A DNA stretch of 64,000 nucleotides from Diospyros lotus (taxonomy: Eukaryota; Streptophyta; Magnoliopsida; Ericales; Ebenaceae), in NCBI RefSeq assembly GCF_014633365.1, contig NC_068347.1, positions 27,568,493 through 27,632,492 on the forward strand. Reading direction: 5' to 3'. Both the position numbers and the translations under genes were made by a program. How positions within the stretch are numbered: position 1 is the first letter of the stretch; the number at the start of each line of letters is the position of its first letter. A model generated the notes under the pieces. It had not been told where the DNA came from, searched no databases, and saw only the letters and a list, made by a program, of their open reading frames with translations. This document shows positions 12,722 to 23,765 of the stretch, piece after piece.

Positions 12722-14832
12722 ATGAAAAAATTAAATAGGAACAACTATTCTACAAGGTCTGCAATTGGAAATCTGATTTCCTGGGCATGGAATGGACTTG
12801 AAGATCATTTAACACATACCATAGTTGATCATAGCCTCTCTCTACTTGGAGGTCACTTTGCTCTTGCCACTTCTTAGGCTAGTTCCCCTCCTAGTTGTGG
12901 GATTAAACTTAGGTGGATGTTGTCATCATGGTGGACATATTTTATCCTAATGTTCCTATTGCAATTGTATTGATCATCTTTGGGATATCTAATATAGTTT
13001 ACACGGTCGCTCACCTCAAACAACTAATACTACCCACATTGCTATTGGATTTTCTTAGGGTCAAGAGGCTATCACCCCTAGTGCTTCTTCATTAGTGACT
13101 ATCTTTAAGAGAGAGTATGTGCAGTTCCACTAGTTTCGAGCAACACAATAAACTACTTCACTTATCGCATTCTTTATTCACATTGGTAATCCCATTGCTT
13201 ACTTTACGAAGTCCTCATCTTTTCCTTGGTCCATGGATCTTTCACTTCGATGCTACCAATTGTATGTTTGGTAATCATTCATTATCAAGCCTTAGTCTAG
13301 GGTATTGAAAATGTAGAACCCTTTCCTATTTTACCACTATCATCTATGTTACATTTACCTCAATGTCTCTTTGATTTTCTTTCTATTAGTTAGTTAACTC
13401 ATAATTTGAATCGTCACTTTTTTGTCTAATTTTATTTTTATTCAAGATCGAAAGACTAAATAGATGATTGGCACGGGATATGAGTCTCAAGGACTCTATT
13501 ATATGTCTCAACCTACTTCACTAGTGGCCTGCATGACTACTATTTCACCACTACACATCTATTGTTGAGCGAGGCACCCATCTCCATCTTATCTCAAGAA
13601 GATGGTTTCAATTCTATCTAGTATTCTTCTTGACTAAGAGTGCAAGTCTTGTCAACTTGGGAAAACATAGTCATAGTTCTTTCCCAAGTTCAGTTAATAA
13701 GCATGTTAGTTCTTTATGTTTAGTTATCCATTTTGATATATGGGTCTAAGTCATGTTAGTTCAAACCAGGGGCTGAGTTTCATTATTTTGTAATTTTTAT
13801 TGATGATTTTTCCCACACCACATGATTATATTTAATGAAACATTGTTTCAAATTGTTTTATGTCTTTATTGCCTTTTATGCTAAAATTCAAATTCAATTT
13901 AATTTGCCTATTTAGTTTCTTTATAGTGATAATGCTCTTAAATATTTGTCAACACCCTTTAAATCTTATATGGCATCGAAAGGGATTCTTCACCAAATCT
14001 CATTTTCTTGGCACTCCACAACAAAATAAAATTGTTGAACAAAAGAATCATCATTTAATTGAAACTACATTGTTCTCCTTCTCCATATGCACATTCTTCT
14101 CTAATATTGGGATGATACTGTCTTAACAACATGATATTTGATTAACTAGATGCCATGATTTGTCGTTAACGACCAAATTCCTCATTTCATTATGTTTTGT
14201 TCATGATCAATTCACCCTTAGTTGTGATAACTTGGCAACTCATCCTCTCAAACATGTTTTCCTTGGTTATTTATGTCTTTAAAGCGTAATCGATGCTACA
14301 CCTCAAAGTTGACTCGCTACTTTGTTTCTACTCATGTTGCCCTTTTCGAGTTATTTTCTTATTTTCCTTCACCTATTACATTACCTGCATTGGTGTCGCC
14401 TAACCTATCTTACTTGTTCTTTTTCGTCATTTTCCTTCTTTCTCTTTGCCCTTATCTTCATCTCGCATTGATTGTATGATTTTTAAAATTATTAATAGCA
14501 TCCTTGACATGTATACTTATTAGTATTAATGTTCATCATTAACCAACCTATGGAGTATACTCGTGTCAATTAACCCTTCCATCGCTAATCCGTCTCCCAC
14601 TTATCTTAATCCTGACTTGCTTATTGCTTTTTATTACTTTTCATAAAGGTACTCATCATTCCACTATTGCACATCCCATTTCCAATTTTGTTAGTTATCA
14701 TTCTTTATCTACTAGGTATTTTGTTTTTATCTCTTTTTTGTCTTTTATCTTTTCTCCTATGACTATTATAAAAGGCCTTTTCCATCTAGGTTACTAAGAT
14801 GTTATGGTTGAAGAAATATCTATTTTACATTC
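12722..14832 (+). pseudogene. Copia 1 gag, protease, integrase and start of RT (broken)
   Basis: Gag, protease, pre-integrase and core integrase remnants follow each other with stops and frame changes between them. The integrase signature GTPQQNK with a following EQKNHHLIE block is at about 14,010-14,065. The frame ends at 14,832 inside the block just before the RT domain, at the TSD of the nested element. Not capable of producing an enzyme. Confidence 0.85.
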
Positions 14833-15066
14833 TGTAGCATCCCGCATCGAGTGATAGAAAGAACCAGATCAACTTACCTTGATGGGCCTACGTGAACTTT
14901 TCAAGGATCACTCATCCTTGAACTACCCTAACTCAACCACGTTCAACCCGATAGTTATTTACCCACATTCAACCCAAAAGGTATCAAGGTGGTGTTGTTT
15001 CCTTCCTTACTATTCTTGATATATATACTAGTTTCTTTAGAGTCCCTACTTGGACCTGACCTTGGG
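14833..15066 (-). repeat. Inverted LTR copy at the left end of element A
   Basis: The reverse complement of this stretch matches the 3' LTR at 16,725-16,978 almost throughout, including ACTAGTATATATATCAAG and the terminal Y-CCGCATCGAG block. Its outer end is therefore the U5 end of the LTR. About the first 13 bases of the LTR are missing at the centre of the palindrome. Confidence 0.8.
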
Positions 15067-15292
15067 CAAGTCCAAGAAAGAATTCTAGAAAAACTAGTAT
15101 ATATATCAAGGATAATAAGGAAGCAAACAATACCAGGTGGATACATTTTGGGCTAAATGTGGATAAAGGACTCCAAAGTTGAGCGTGCTTGAGCTATGGT
15201 AGCTCAAGGATGGGTGACCTTTGGGAAGCTTGTGCGGGCCTATCAGGGTAAGTTGATTCGATCATTTCTATCACTTGATGTGAGATCTTACA
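15067..15292 (+). repeat. 5' LTR of element A (direct copy, truncated at its start)
   Basis: Aligns with the 3' LTR from about its base 20 to its end and finishes in ATCTTACA, directly before the PBS-like site at 15,295. Confidence 0.78.
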
Positions 15293-16149
15293 GGTAGTAT
15301 CAGAGCTGACTCTTGGAGAAGATGGTCCGATGAAGGCAGGGAATGGTGCGGGGGCACAAGGGCCTGAACAAGGAGCGGCTCTTGGCAGGCTTCTAGGATG
15401 GCAGTGTTAGAACGGGAGATGCTATGGCACACACCAAGAGGGGGGTGAATTGGTTATTTTAAAAATCTTGATAAGACTTGAAATCTTTTTGACTCAATTG
15501 AGGTTTTAGTGATTTAAAACATTAAACATAAGAAATGACAAATATAAAGCTCAATGAATCTAAAAGCAAGAAGGATAAATGACACAAAGAATTTATAGTG
15601 GTTCGGCTTAAACCAAGCCTAATCATCCACTACCTTAGCTCCCACTAAGGATTTTGAACCAATTCACTAAAACCTCCTACTTACACAAGTAGGCCCTCTA
15701 ACTACACAAGCTGGGAAATACAACCTCCTACTTAAACCAAGTAGGCCCTCTAGTTACACAAGTTAGGAAAACAGCCCCTTGCTTCAACGAGCAAGTCCTC
15801 TAGCACAAAGCTAGAAAAATAAGAATGATACAAATGTAAAGAGAGAAGGTAAGAATTAACACTCTTAGTTACAAGTTCTCTCACAATGAAAGCAAGGCTT
15901 AATTATAAATTTACAATGATAGAACAACGAAGCCTTGGAGAAAAAATACAACAGTGAAAGCGCAAATATTATAAGCTCGAGTAAAAATGATTTGAAGTCT
16001 TTAGATCAACTCGTTCCCATCCATTAGCCTCTTCTTGATCATCTATGAGTTGTATATATAGGCATCCATAAAGATTGAAGAGAAAACTAGCCGTTTGTGA
16101 CCGTTAGAGATTGAAAAACTAGCCATCGGAAGCTTTATGCAAAAGATAT

Positions 16150-16495
16150 AATTGACAGAAGAAAATGCATAGTTGACTATTTTTACAAGTAAAACAAGAC
16201 ATAGTCGACAGACAAGAAGGCATAGTCGACAGACACATAAACATAGTCGACAGATGTAAAAATGTGAAGAGGATTTTGAAGTTTATGAACAAAAATAGTT
16301 GACAGATGAAAATCCATAGTCGACTATCCTTACATGATAGTCAACAGAGTGAAAAATAGTCAACAGAAGGCTTAAATAGTCCACAGATCAAATCAGCATA
16401 GTCGACTATTTTCAAACATAGTCGACAGCACTAAACCACATAGTCGACTATCCACAGACATAATCAACAGAACATAAACACATAGTCGACTATTC
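16150..16495. repeat. Array of about 14 degenerate ATAGTCGACTAT-type repeats
   Basis: Copies of (C)ATAGTCGAC followed by AGAC or TAT occur near 16,169, 16,201, 16,222, 16,243, 16,295, 16,316, 16,337, 16,356, 16,376, 16,398, 16,418, 16,440, 16,460 and 16,482. Spacing is mostly 18-24 bases. Best copies are the perfect 12-bp palindrome ATAGTCGACTAT; others carry single changes such as GTTGAC or GTCAAC. Confidence 0.85.
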
Positions 16496-16724
16496 TTTTT
16501 ATAAAAACTGAAACGATAAAAGATAACATGAAAAAGAATATTTTGAATCATAAAATTCTTTAACATTGAATCTCATAACTTTATTTCATCATCAAAATAC
16601 AATTGTTTTTCATCATCAAGATTATATCAAATGCAAAACATCAGGAAACCCCCAAAGGAAAGAAGATCTAGGATCAGTTGTAAGATCACATGACGACGAA
16701 GTTATGTGCTCAAGAGGGGGAGAA

Positions 16725-16978
16725 TGTAATACCCCGAGGGCCCAAGGTCAAGTTCAAGAAGGAACTCTAGAGAAACTAGTATATATATCAAGGATAGTAA
16801 GGAAGGAAACAATACCAGCTGGATACCTTTTGGGTTGAATATGGATAAAGAATTCTCGAGTTGAGCGTGCTTGAGTTAAGGTAGCTCAAGGATGGGTGAT
16901 CGGCCCTTGGAAAGTTCGCGTAGGCCAATCAGGGTAAATTGATTCGGTCATTCTTATCGCTCGATGCGGAATGTTACA
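16725..16978 (+). repeat. 3' LTR of element A
   Basis: TG to CA repeat of 254 bp preceded by a polypurine tract (16,711-16,724) and followed by the CATTC target duplication. Confidence 0.85.
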
Positions 16979-18989
16979 CATTCTTATGGAACTTGGAACT
17001 TAGTACTTCTTCCAAAAGATAAGTCTATCATTGGCCTTCATTGGGTTTTTACTATCAAGGTTGGCCCTAATGACAACATTAATCACCTTAAGGTTTGCAT
17101 TGTAGCCAAAGGACGCACTCAAATTTTTAACCTTGATTATGGGGACACATTTTCTCTTGTTGCTAATATATTTTATGTTCGTCTTTTATCACTTGTTGTC
17201 AGTGTTCTAAAAGGCATCGTGCCAGCAAGGCGTTAGGCTACCCCTAGCAGCCGTGAATACCTTCAAATTGCCCCCCCTTAGGTGCTGACCAAGGCGACGC
17301 CTCCCAGACGTATTTTTTGTGCCCAATTTTCCCATCCCTCTTATATTCTCTCCTCTTGTGACCGTGGTTTGGGCCCATCTATCTCTCGACTCCATTTCCA
17401 TCCCAAATCAAATGGATGGATCTAACATCCAACAGTCGGATCTGAGCGACGATGATGGAACAGTGACAAAGTAGTGGCGACGATGGCAAATTGGCATGGG
17501 CCGACTTTGGCTGTGGTCACATTGTAGTGGATGATGGTATAGTGATCACCATGCTAGGCTCTGATGAGAGCCAATGATTTGTTAATAACTTTATATATAT
17601 ATATAAATAGAGATAGATTTATATATATAGTCTCTCTATATATATGAATATATATGTATGTATGTATATTTGAGATAATATAAATTTTATTTAAATAATT
17701 TTTTTATTTACCGCCTAGGCCCTAGGCCCCAGCCTGATGCCAGAGTAGCGCCTAGCGTGTTTTAGAACACAACTTATTATGTTTCATTGGCCTCTCTATC
17801 AACTAGATATCAAGAATGCTTTCCTTCATAGTGATTTAAAGCATGAGGTGTATATGGAACAATGTCATGGGTTTGTTGTTCAAAAGGAGTCTAAATTAGT
17901 AAATCATTTGCAAAAATCCTTTTATAGCTTAAAGTTGTCTCCTTGAGCTTGGTTTAGTAGATTTAGTTCAACTCTTATGGAGTTTGAGTTAGCTCAAAAT
18001 GAAGTTGATCATTTTGTCTTTTATCTCTCTCAATCTAGTCACCATATTCTCCTGACAGTATATGTTAATTATGATAATTGGTATCACAAAGTTGAAAAAT
18101 CACCTTTGACAACAATTTCATACCAAGGATTTGGGTTCTTTGAAAAAAAAAATTATTTGAGGTGGCTCAGTCAAAGTATAGAATTTATATTTCTTAAAGG
18201 AAGTATGCATTGGATATGCTTGAGGAGACAAGCATGCTTGTATGTAAGCCTATAAAGACTTTTATGGACCCAAATATCAAGTTACATCTAGGGCAGGGGA
18301 TGCCTATTTTTGACACCCTTAGCACTATCGTGGATTAGTTGAAAAACTTAATTATCTCGCAATCACTCGTTTTGATATTTCATTTGTTGTGTGTGATAAA
18401 TCAATTTCTAAATTCACCTTGTAATAGCCATTGAGATGCAGTGATTTATATTTTTCAATATATTAAAAGTGCCCTTACTTATGTTGTGATATATTAAGAT
18501 CATGGGCATAGCTAGATTATGGGATATAAAATTGCTAATTAGGTGGGATCTTTTATAGACAAGCGATCCATATTTAGATATTGTGCATTTGTTGGTGACA
18601 ATTTAATCTCTTGAAAAAGTAAAAAACAAGGTATTATTGCTAGATCTAGTCCAAAAGCTAGAAATAAGACAATGACCCTAACAACTTGTGAGTTGAAACA
18701 ATTACTTAATAAGTTAGAAGTCATTTAAGGTCAAGTCTATACAATTGAAGTGTGACAATCAAGTTACTATGCACATTGTCTCAAATCCCATATTTCATAA
18801 GAAAACTAAACACATTGAGATTGATTGCCATTTTAATAATGAAAATGTGTTTTCTAAAGATGTTACAATATTTGTGGGATCCAATTATCAATTGGGCTCA
18901 TATACTTAATAAGTCAATTAGAGATCCTTGTGAGTAACATTTGTACCAAGTGAGACATGTTAAATATATATACTCCAACTTGAAAAAAA
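16979..18989 (+). pseudogene. Copia 1 reverse transcriptase and RNase H (broken)
   Basis: RT resumes after the nested element with GTWNLVLLPKDKS, WVFTIKVG and NLDYGDTFS, is cut again by the hAT MITE at 17,200, and continues from 17,773 with LDIKNAFLH and EVYMEQ. RNase H remnants include a GSFIDKRS-like block and a degraded ARSSPKA. Stops are frequent throughout. Confidence 0.85.
17200..17772 (+). mobile_element. Non-autonomous hAT-type MITE, copy 1
   Basis: Terminal inverted repeats CAGTGTTCTAAAAGGC (left) and GTGTTTTAGAACAC (right) flank a 573-bp insert in Copia 1 RT. The flanking 8-bp sites CTTGTTGT (17,192-17,199) and CTTATTAT (17,773-17,780) match at 6 of 8, a worn hAT-style TSD. The interior matches the copy at 40,929-41,603 in opposite orientation and encodes no transposase. 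Confidence 0.85.
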
Positions 18990-19180
18990 TGTTGAAATAT
19001 ATAAACATACCATATAGTGGATGTTATTATAATTAAAATACTAATATACTCATATATATACCTCGTCTATACATTTCAAAGAAATATATACACATTATTT
19101 TATTCCTCCACAAGTTACTTCTAAATTAATGTTGTTAAATTTGGGGGAGGGCACATTTGGAAAGGAGTATGTACCTCAAA
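18990..19180 (+). repeat. Probable start of the Copia 1 3' LTR
   Basis: TGTTGAAATATATAAACA follows a purine tract (GAAAAAAA) at the end of the Copia polyprotein, as in many plant Copia elements. The LTR end could not be fixed. Confidence 0.45.
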
Positions 19181-22100
19181 TTAACATATTGGCAGCCCTT
19201 TTACTACACTCTCCATGTAAAGTAAGCAAAGGAGCCGGGTTATTTTATCTATTTAGTACATTTACTCAGTACATATATAATAAATGATGACCCATAATTA
19301 TCATGAATAATGCTATTTGCATATCTAAATTGACATTTATATTGAGATTTTATTAATCAATTATCAATACATCTCTTATTTAAATAATTTAATAAGGGAA
19401 GTGTTGGTAATTCATTCAATTAATAAATACAGACACTTGAATGAATTATCAATATATCTCTCACTTAAATAATTTGAGGAGGGATATATTGATAATTGAT
19501 TAATAAAGTGTTAACATAAGTATCAATTTTGGATACGCAAGTAGTATTACTCAATTATCATTGATAACAAAAAGATAAAAGGCCAAGTATCTTTATACAA
19601 GCATAGTGTCCATTCAAAATTTCAAATTAGATTATATCATTTTATTATATTCAAACTAGTAGGTATAAATAGCCTATTTTCGTAATTATGTTGTAAAATA
19701 GCAAAAATATTATTTATCGCCTTTTTTTTTTGTTAGACTTTTGCATAATTTGGCCTTCTAAACTTATGATGTTCTTATTAGATTCGTAGAGTAATGTTAA
19801 GAGTTTTCATGTACCACATTTTTATTGAATGAGGTACTAGGTATAGAAGACAATAGCAAATAATTTTCTTAACCTCCTCCAATGAAGAAGTGCCACATGA
19901 CTCATAACACTATCATCGGTCATAACCCCTAGCATTATTCGTTTAATTATGATGTATGTGTATAAATTTTCTTAATCTCCTATTTTAAAGTTAGTTTGGG
20001 GCTGTCACAAGCTTAATTAAAAAACAAGCTTAAATTTTATTACTACGTTCATTTTGCAAACACGTTAAAATTTAAATCAAAACATCAAATTATTTTTTAA
20101 AATGTTCAAAAATTTCAAAAACCCAAATCATTCATGTTGAATTATTTTGTAGGCAACACAATAAGCTTGAAGTTTGTGGTCTCAACCCAAAAATAATTTT
20201 TGGAACCCCAATCGGGCGGCCACGATTGGGCCCTAATAACAGGATTGTCATGTGGGCCAAGGGAGCCCACTGCCCCCATACGTCTCAGAACCGAAGGGAT
20301 TGTCTTAATTAATTTATTTTTTAGTAACAATTTGAGTAAATTAAACGTAAATCGTGCCCTCCAGAAGGCTAGTTTTAAGACCAGATATCATTCGCCTAAT
20401 TTCAGAAGGAATGAATCGTAAGGTATTTTTTTCATAATAATTTACTAATTCTTTCTGAACATACTGTTGCTGAGATGTGGGTCAAATCTGTCACACGTCC
20501 ACAATGGAAGTAAGCCAATCATTCAGCAAGCCCAAGTGAAAACTAACTAAAACGTCGTTGGAAACAACCAAATATTTAAATAGGGCCCAACGTTAATATT
20601 TTTTTTTTTCTCTCCCTCTCACGCACCTACATAAAAATTTATTTGAGGCATGGTTTCAGTATTTTCGAAACGTTTTTCTTTTAAAAATATTTTTTATATT
20701 TTTTTAATTTTAAATTTTTTTTATCATTTTATAATATTAAAAAAATATCAAAATGCATTTTTATCCACGGATAGAGATGGAATTTTTTTTATCTTTTTTT
20801 AATTAATTTGAATGCATTATGAAATTTATATTTATTTTTAAATTAAATAATTAGTTTTTATAATTTTATATATTAAAATTTCTATTTACAAAAAAGGCTC
20901 CTATATTTTTTTTATTTACGTGTTTCTCTCCCATTTTCATTTCTTATTTTTTTAAAATATAATATTTCTTATTTTTATCTTATATTATATTCATTTCTCG
21001 TTTTCATTTTTATTTTCGTTTTCATTAACGCACGTATATTAAGTTATTGCCTTCCAACTTGATTAGGCATCCAATGCATAGGCTATCTATCTATGTAGGA
21101 TATTATGCCTCTTAAAAATCATGTGAGTTGGACCAACCTCTAAGGTATAAAGCCAACTCTCTCTAAAATGCGTTTTTCTATTATAAAATAACACTTTTTA
21201 TCTCGACTTAAAATGAATTTTTAATTTAGTTGATATTTTTTTGTTAAAAAATAAAGAGATACGCATATAAATATAAACATTTGCACTTTTTTATTTTTAA
21301 TAAAAAAAAGATACTAACTAAACTAAAAATCTATCTCCAAAATAAATAGTATAACTCAAAATAATAACTTTCGCAATTTGTAGAAGAATTTTAGAAAACA
21401 ATTAGAGTATTATTGGGACAAGGAAGGAGATATAACTTAGAAAGGATGGAGGGTTTGTTTTGGCGGTTTAGGATGAATTGTTTTTCTTTTTTTTTTTTTT
21501 CTTTTTCTTTTTTTTTTTTGTGTTTTTGTGCACGAAATATTTTTGACCAAATACATATTATTTAGAGCTTATTTTTAGTAGAAGGTTGGCGATAGCTAGG
21601 AATACTAAAATGGGAGAGAAAAAGGAGGCTGGCACAATGAAATGTTAGATTTGTCCATTTGTGGGCTTTTGAGCCCAACATTTCATTATTTGAACACTCT
21701 TTTTGTCCCTCTCGTTTCAATATTTATATCATTATTCTTGTTGACATGCGCAGAATTGATTATTCCAGGCCTAAAATTATTTAGGAAGATTTGTTAAAAT
21801 AAAATTTAAATATTTTTCGAATCATGATATAGAATAGTCAAAATAAAATTGAAAAGTATTCTAATATATTTTATCAAGCTGTATGTTAATTTTTTAAAAT
21901 ACACTAGAAGATATATGTGTTTTTTTTTTATTTTTTCTTATTTGCAAGGTCTAAAATATACTTATCAAGAGAGAGAGAGAGAAATAATCTTATTTGAAAA
22001 ATATCAAATAAGAAGTCATGCGTTAAATAAATTTAAAAAATATATTAAATAAAAATAAAAATCTAAAATATTTTTTATATCTTATCTTTTTCAGTCTATA

Positions 22101-22331
22101 TATATCTTAATTAACAAACACTATTCTAAAATATTTTCATCAAATCTCTTGCTTTTAAACACTAGTAACTTCGTAGCAAAACACCACTCGAAGTAACTTT
22201 AAACTATTTGAAGTAATTTCATTAATTCTCTCCCATTCAAACTAGTAACTTTATAACAAAGTGCCACTTAAAAAGAGTAACCCAACCCGGTTAAATAGTG
22301 TAAATGATCACTAAACGTTACATTAAGGTAT
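19181..22331. other. Intergenic region, no recognised gene
   Basis: AT-rich DNA with poly-A/T tracts and a small palindromic MITE (entered separately). A GC-richer patch at 20,190-20,300 has short open frames on both strands but no recognised domain. Confidence 0.5.
19308..19552. mobile_element. Palindromic MITE-like element
   Basis: The first 70 bases (AATGCTATTTGCATATCTAA onward) and the reverse complement of the last 70 (AATACTACTTGCGTATCCAA onward) align clearly, and share ATTAATCAATTATCAATA further in. The flanks offer a TA dinucleotide as target duplication, which would fit Tc1/mariner, but the superfamily is uncertain. Confidence 0.5.
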
Positions 22332-23081
22332 TGTTGACGTACGAAATTGGTCGACCGTGATTCGTCGGCCCGCATTAATGTAATGAATCTGAAAGGGAGA
22401 ATGATGTGGTATGATTTTGCTTGTTGATCCGTCATCCAGTCGGCCCATGCAAAATACTCCGATGCTCAAGTAAATAAGCGAGAAATAAGATGTAAAGTAT
22501 CAGCAAATTGGCAGAGAAAAAGCATATCATGGCTCTGGAGAGAGCTGGCTGATATATAGGAGAATGAAATGTCCTCCTGCATGTAACGTACGTCTGCAAG
22601 TGATGGGACAGAATATCCGACTCCAACATAGGCATCCAGACTACAATATGGTGTCGACGTGACCCTCATTAATGTGAATGAGACCTGCCATTAATGAAGA
22701 TGAGATCTGAGGCGAGTGCGCGAAAACCCATAAGTGGCTGCAATGATGTTGCAAACGGGTATAGGGTCAGGATGGGATCAGCACGGGCTAAGAAAGTAAG
22801 CCAAATTGGACCTGGACAGTCCAAACAGAATAACCCCTAGCCCACAGTTGTTCTCTGATTACTCTATGGTCTGCGAGCTAATCAGTTAGGCTAGCAAGCT
22901 GGAAGTGTCGCTGAGAGAGTTGTTGGGAGCTCGCTGAATCTAGCGATCTGAGCTCAGATTTTAGTAACGTGCGAGCTTGTTCCGATAGGCTCAGCTAAGA
23001 CCTACAGGGCCTTAGCTGATTGGGTCGGGCTACCAGGTCGAGTCCAGCTCATAAGAAGTAGTGCGAAAAATATTTGTAACA
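22332..23081. mobile_element. Probable solo LTR
   Basis: A GC-richer 750-bp block in AT-rich DNA, beginning TGTTGACGTACG and ending TTGTAACA. The flanks GGTAT (22,327-22,331) and TGTAT (23,082-23,086) match at 4 of 5. Its start, with GGTCGACCGTGATTCGTCGG and GCCCGCATT, resembles the block at 31,758-32,387. Confidence 0.55.
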
Positions 23082-23765
23082 TGTATAAAAAAGTTATTAA
23101 ACTTCAATTTGTAACCAAAAAATCACTAAATTTAATTTAATATATAATTCTATAATTATCATCAATTACTGTTAAAAGAAATTAACAAGATATTAATATT
23201 TTTATACTTTAGTATAAAATTTAATAATATTTTTATATTTTAATACAAAATTCAATAACTTTTTGTATTTTAGTACAAAATTTAATAATTATTTATATTA
23301 TTTAGTCATTTACGTTGTTAACATGTCAATATTTTATTAGTCTCTTTTAATGACAATGATAGTTATAAAATTATATATTAAATTAAAATTTAATAAATAT
23401 TTTGTTAATCTAACGTAAGAGGGTGCCCCCCACGAGCTATTGAGTGGTATAACTGTAAGTAGGTAATTTTTGTGAACTCAAAAGATTGGAGCATGATTAA
23501 TATATATATATATATATATATAGGGGCAACTAGAAGTAGACAACTTGGATTCACCAATAAGTTAACAATCGATCAATCACAAATTGCACAACAGGAACAG
23601 CCCCAGCCAACAAAAACCTGTAAAGTTAGGGGATGGATCTTTGATTAGATTTGTCTTAATTTGTTTTAGGAAATTAAGATACAACAGAAAGAAAAATCAT
23701 CATTGATCGGACGAGATCAGAAAATGCTGAAATTAAGAAGAAAGTAAGTTTTACGGTTTAATTTG
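23082..23765. other. AT-rich spacer and DUF620 3' UTR
   Basis: Low-complexity DNA with repeated TTTAGTACAAAATTTAATAA-like units at about 23,210-23,300 and a (TA)n tract at 23,500-23,522. The last 150-200 bases before 23,766 are probably 3' UTR of the minus-strand gene. Confidence 0.5.

Larger units (their letters stand above)
14833..16978 (+). mobile_element. Nested non-autonomous LTR element with an inverted LTR at its left end (element A)
   Basis: Flanked by the 5-bp TSD CATTC (14,828-14,832 and 16,979-16,983); removing the insertion and one TSD copy restores the Copia 1 RT reading frame. The right end is a 254-bp LTR (16,725-16,978, TGTAATACCCC to AATGTTACA) preceded by the polypurine tract CAAGAGGGGGAGAA. 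The left end is two LTR copies head to head: an inverted copy (14,833-about 15,066) and a direct copy (about 15,067-15,292), followed by a PBS-like TAGTATCAGAGC (15,295-15,306). The roughly 1.4-kb interior has no pol. It holds a short GC-rich leader, a stretch with CACACCAAGAGGGGGGTGAA near 15,430, and an array of TAGTCGAC-type repeats at 16,150-16,495. Confidence 0.82.
12722..18989 (+). mobile_element. Decayed Ty1/Copia retrotransposon with two nested insertions (Copia 1)
   Basis: Fragments of one Copia polyprotein appear in order on the plus strand, broken by many stops and frameshifts. Gag starts near 12,722 (LNRNNYST). The protease remnant is at about 13,225-13,290 (PWIFHFDATNCMFG, the usual Asp-Ser-Gly altered to Asp-Ala). 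The pre-integrase motif CQLGKHSHSS is near 13,650. Integrase runs about 13,780-14,130 (IDDFS, SDNA, GTPQQNK). Reverse transcriptase starts before 14,833 and resumes after each insertion (WVFTIKVG, LDIKNAFLH, then a degraded YVNYDN where YVDD is expected). RNase H spans about 18,280-18,960 (KHIEIDCHF near the end). The polyprotein end and a purine tract precede TGTTGAAATATATAA at 18,990, a typical Copia 3' LTR start. No 5' LTR or PBS was found, so the left end is probably lost. Confidence 0.88.

Noticed and set aside
16150..16495. CRISPR-like repeat array
   Set aside because: Plant nuclear DNA, short degenerate palindromic units, spacers not of constant length, inside an LTR element.
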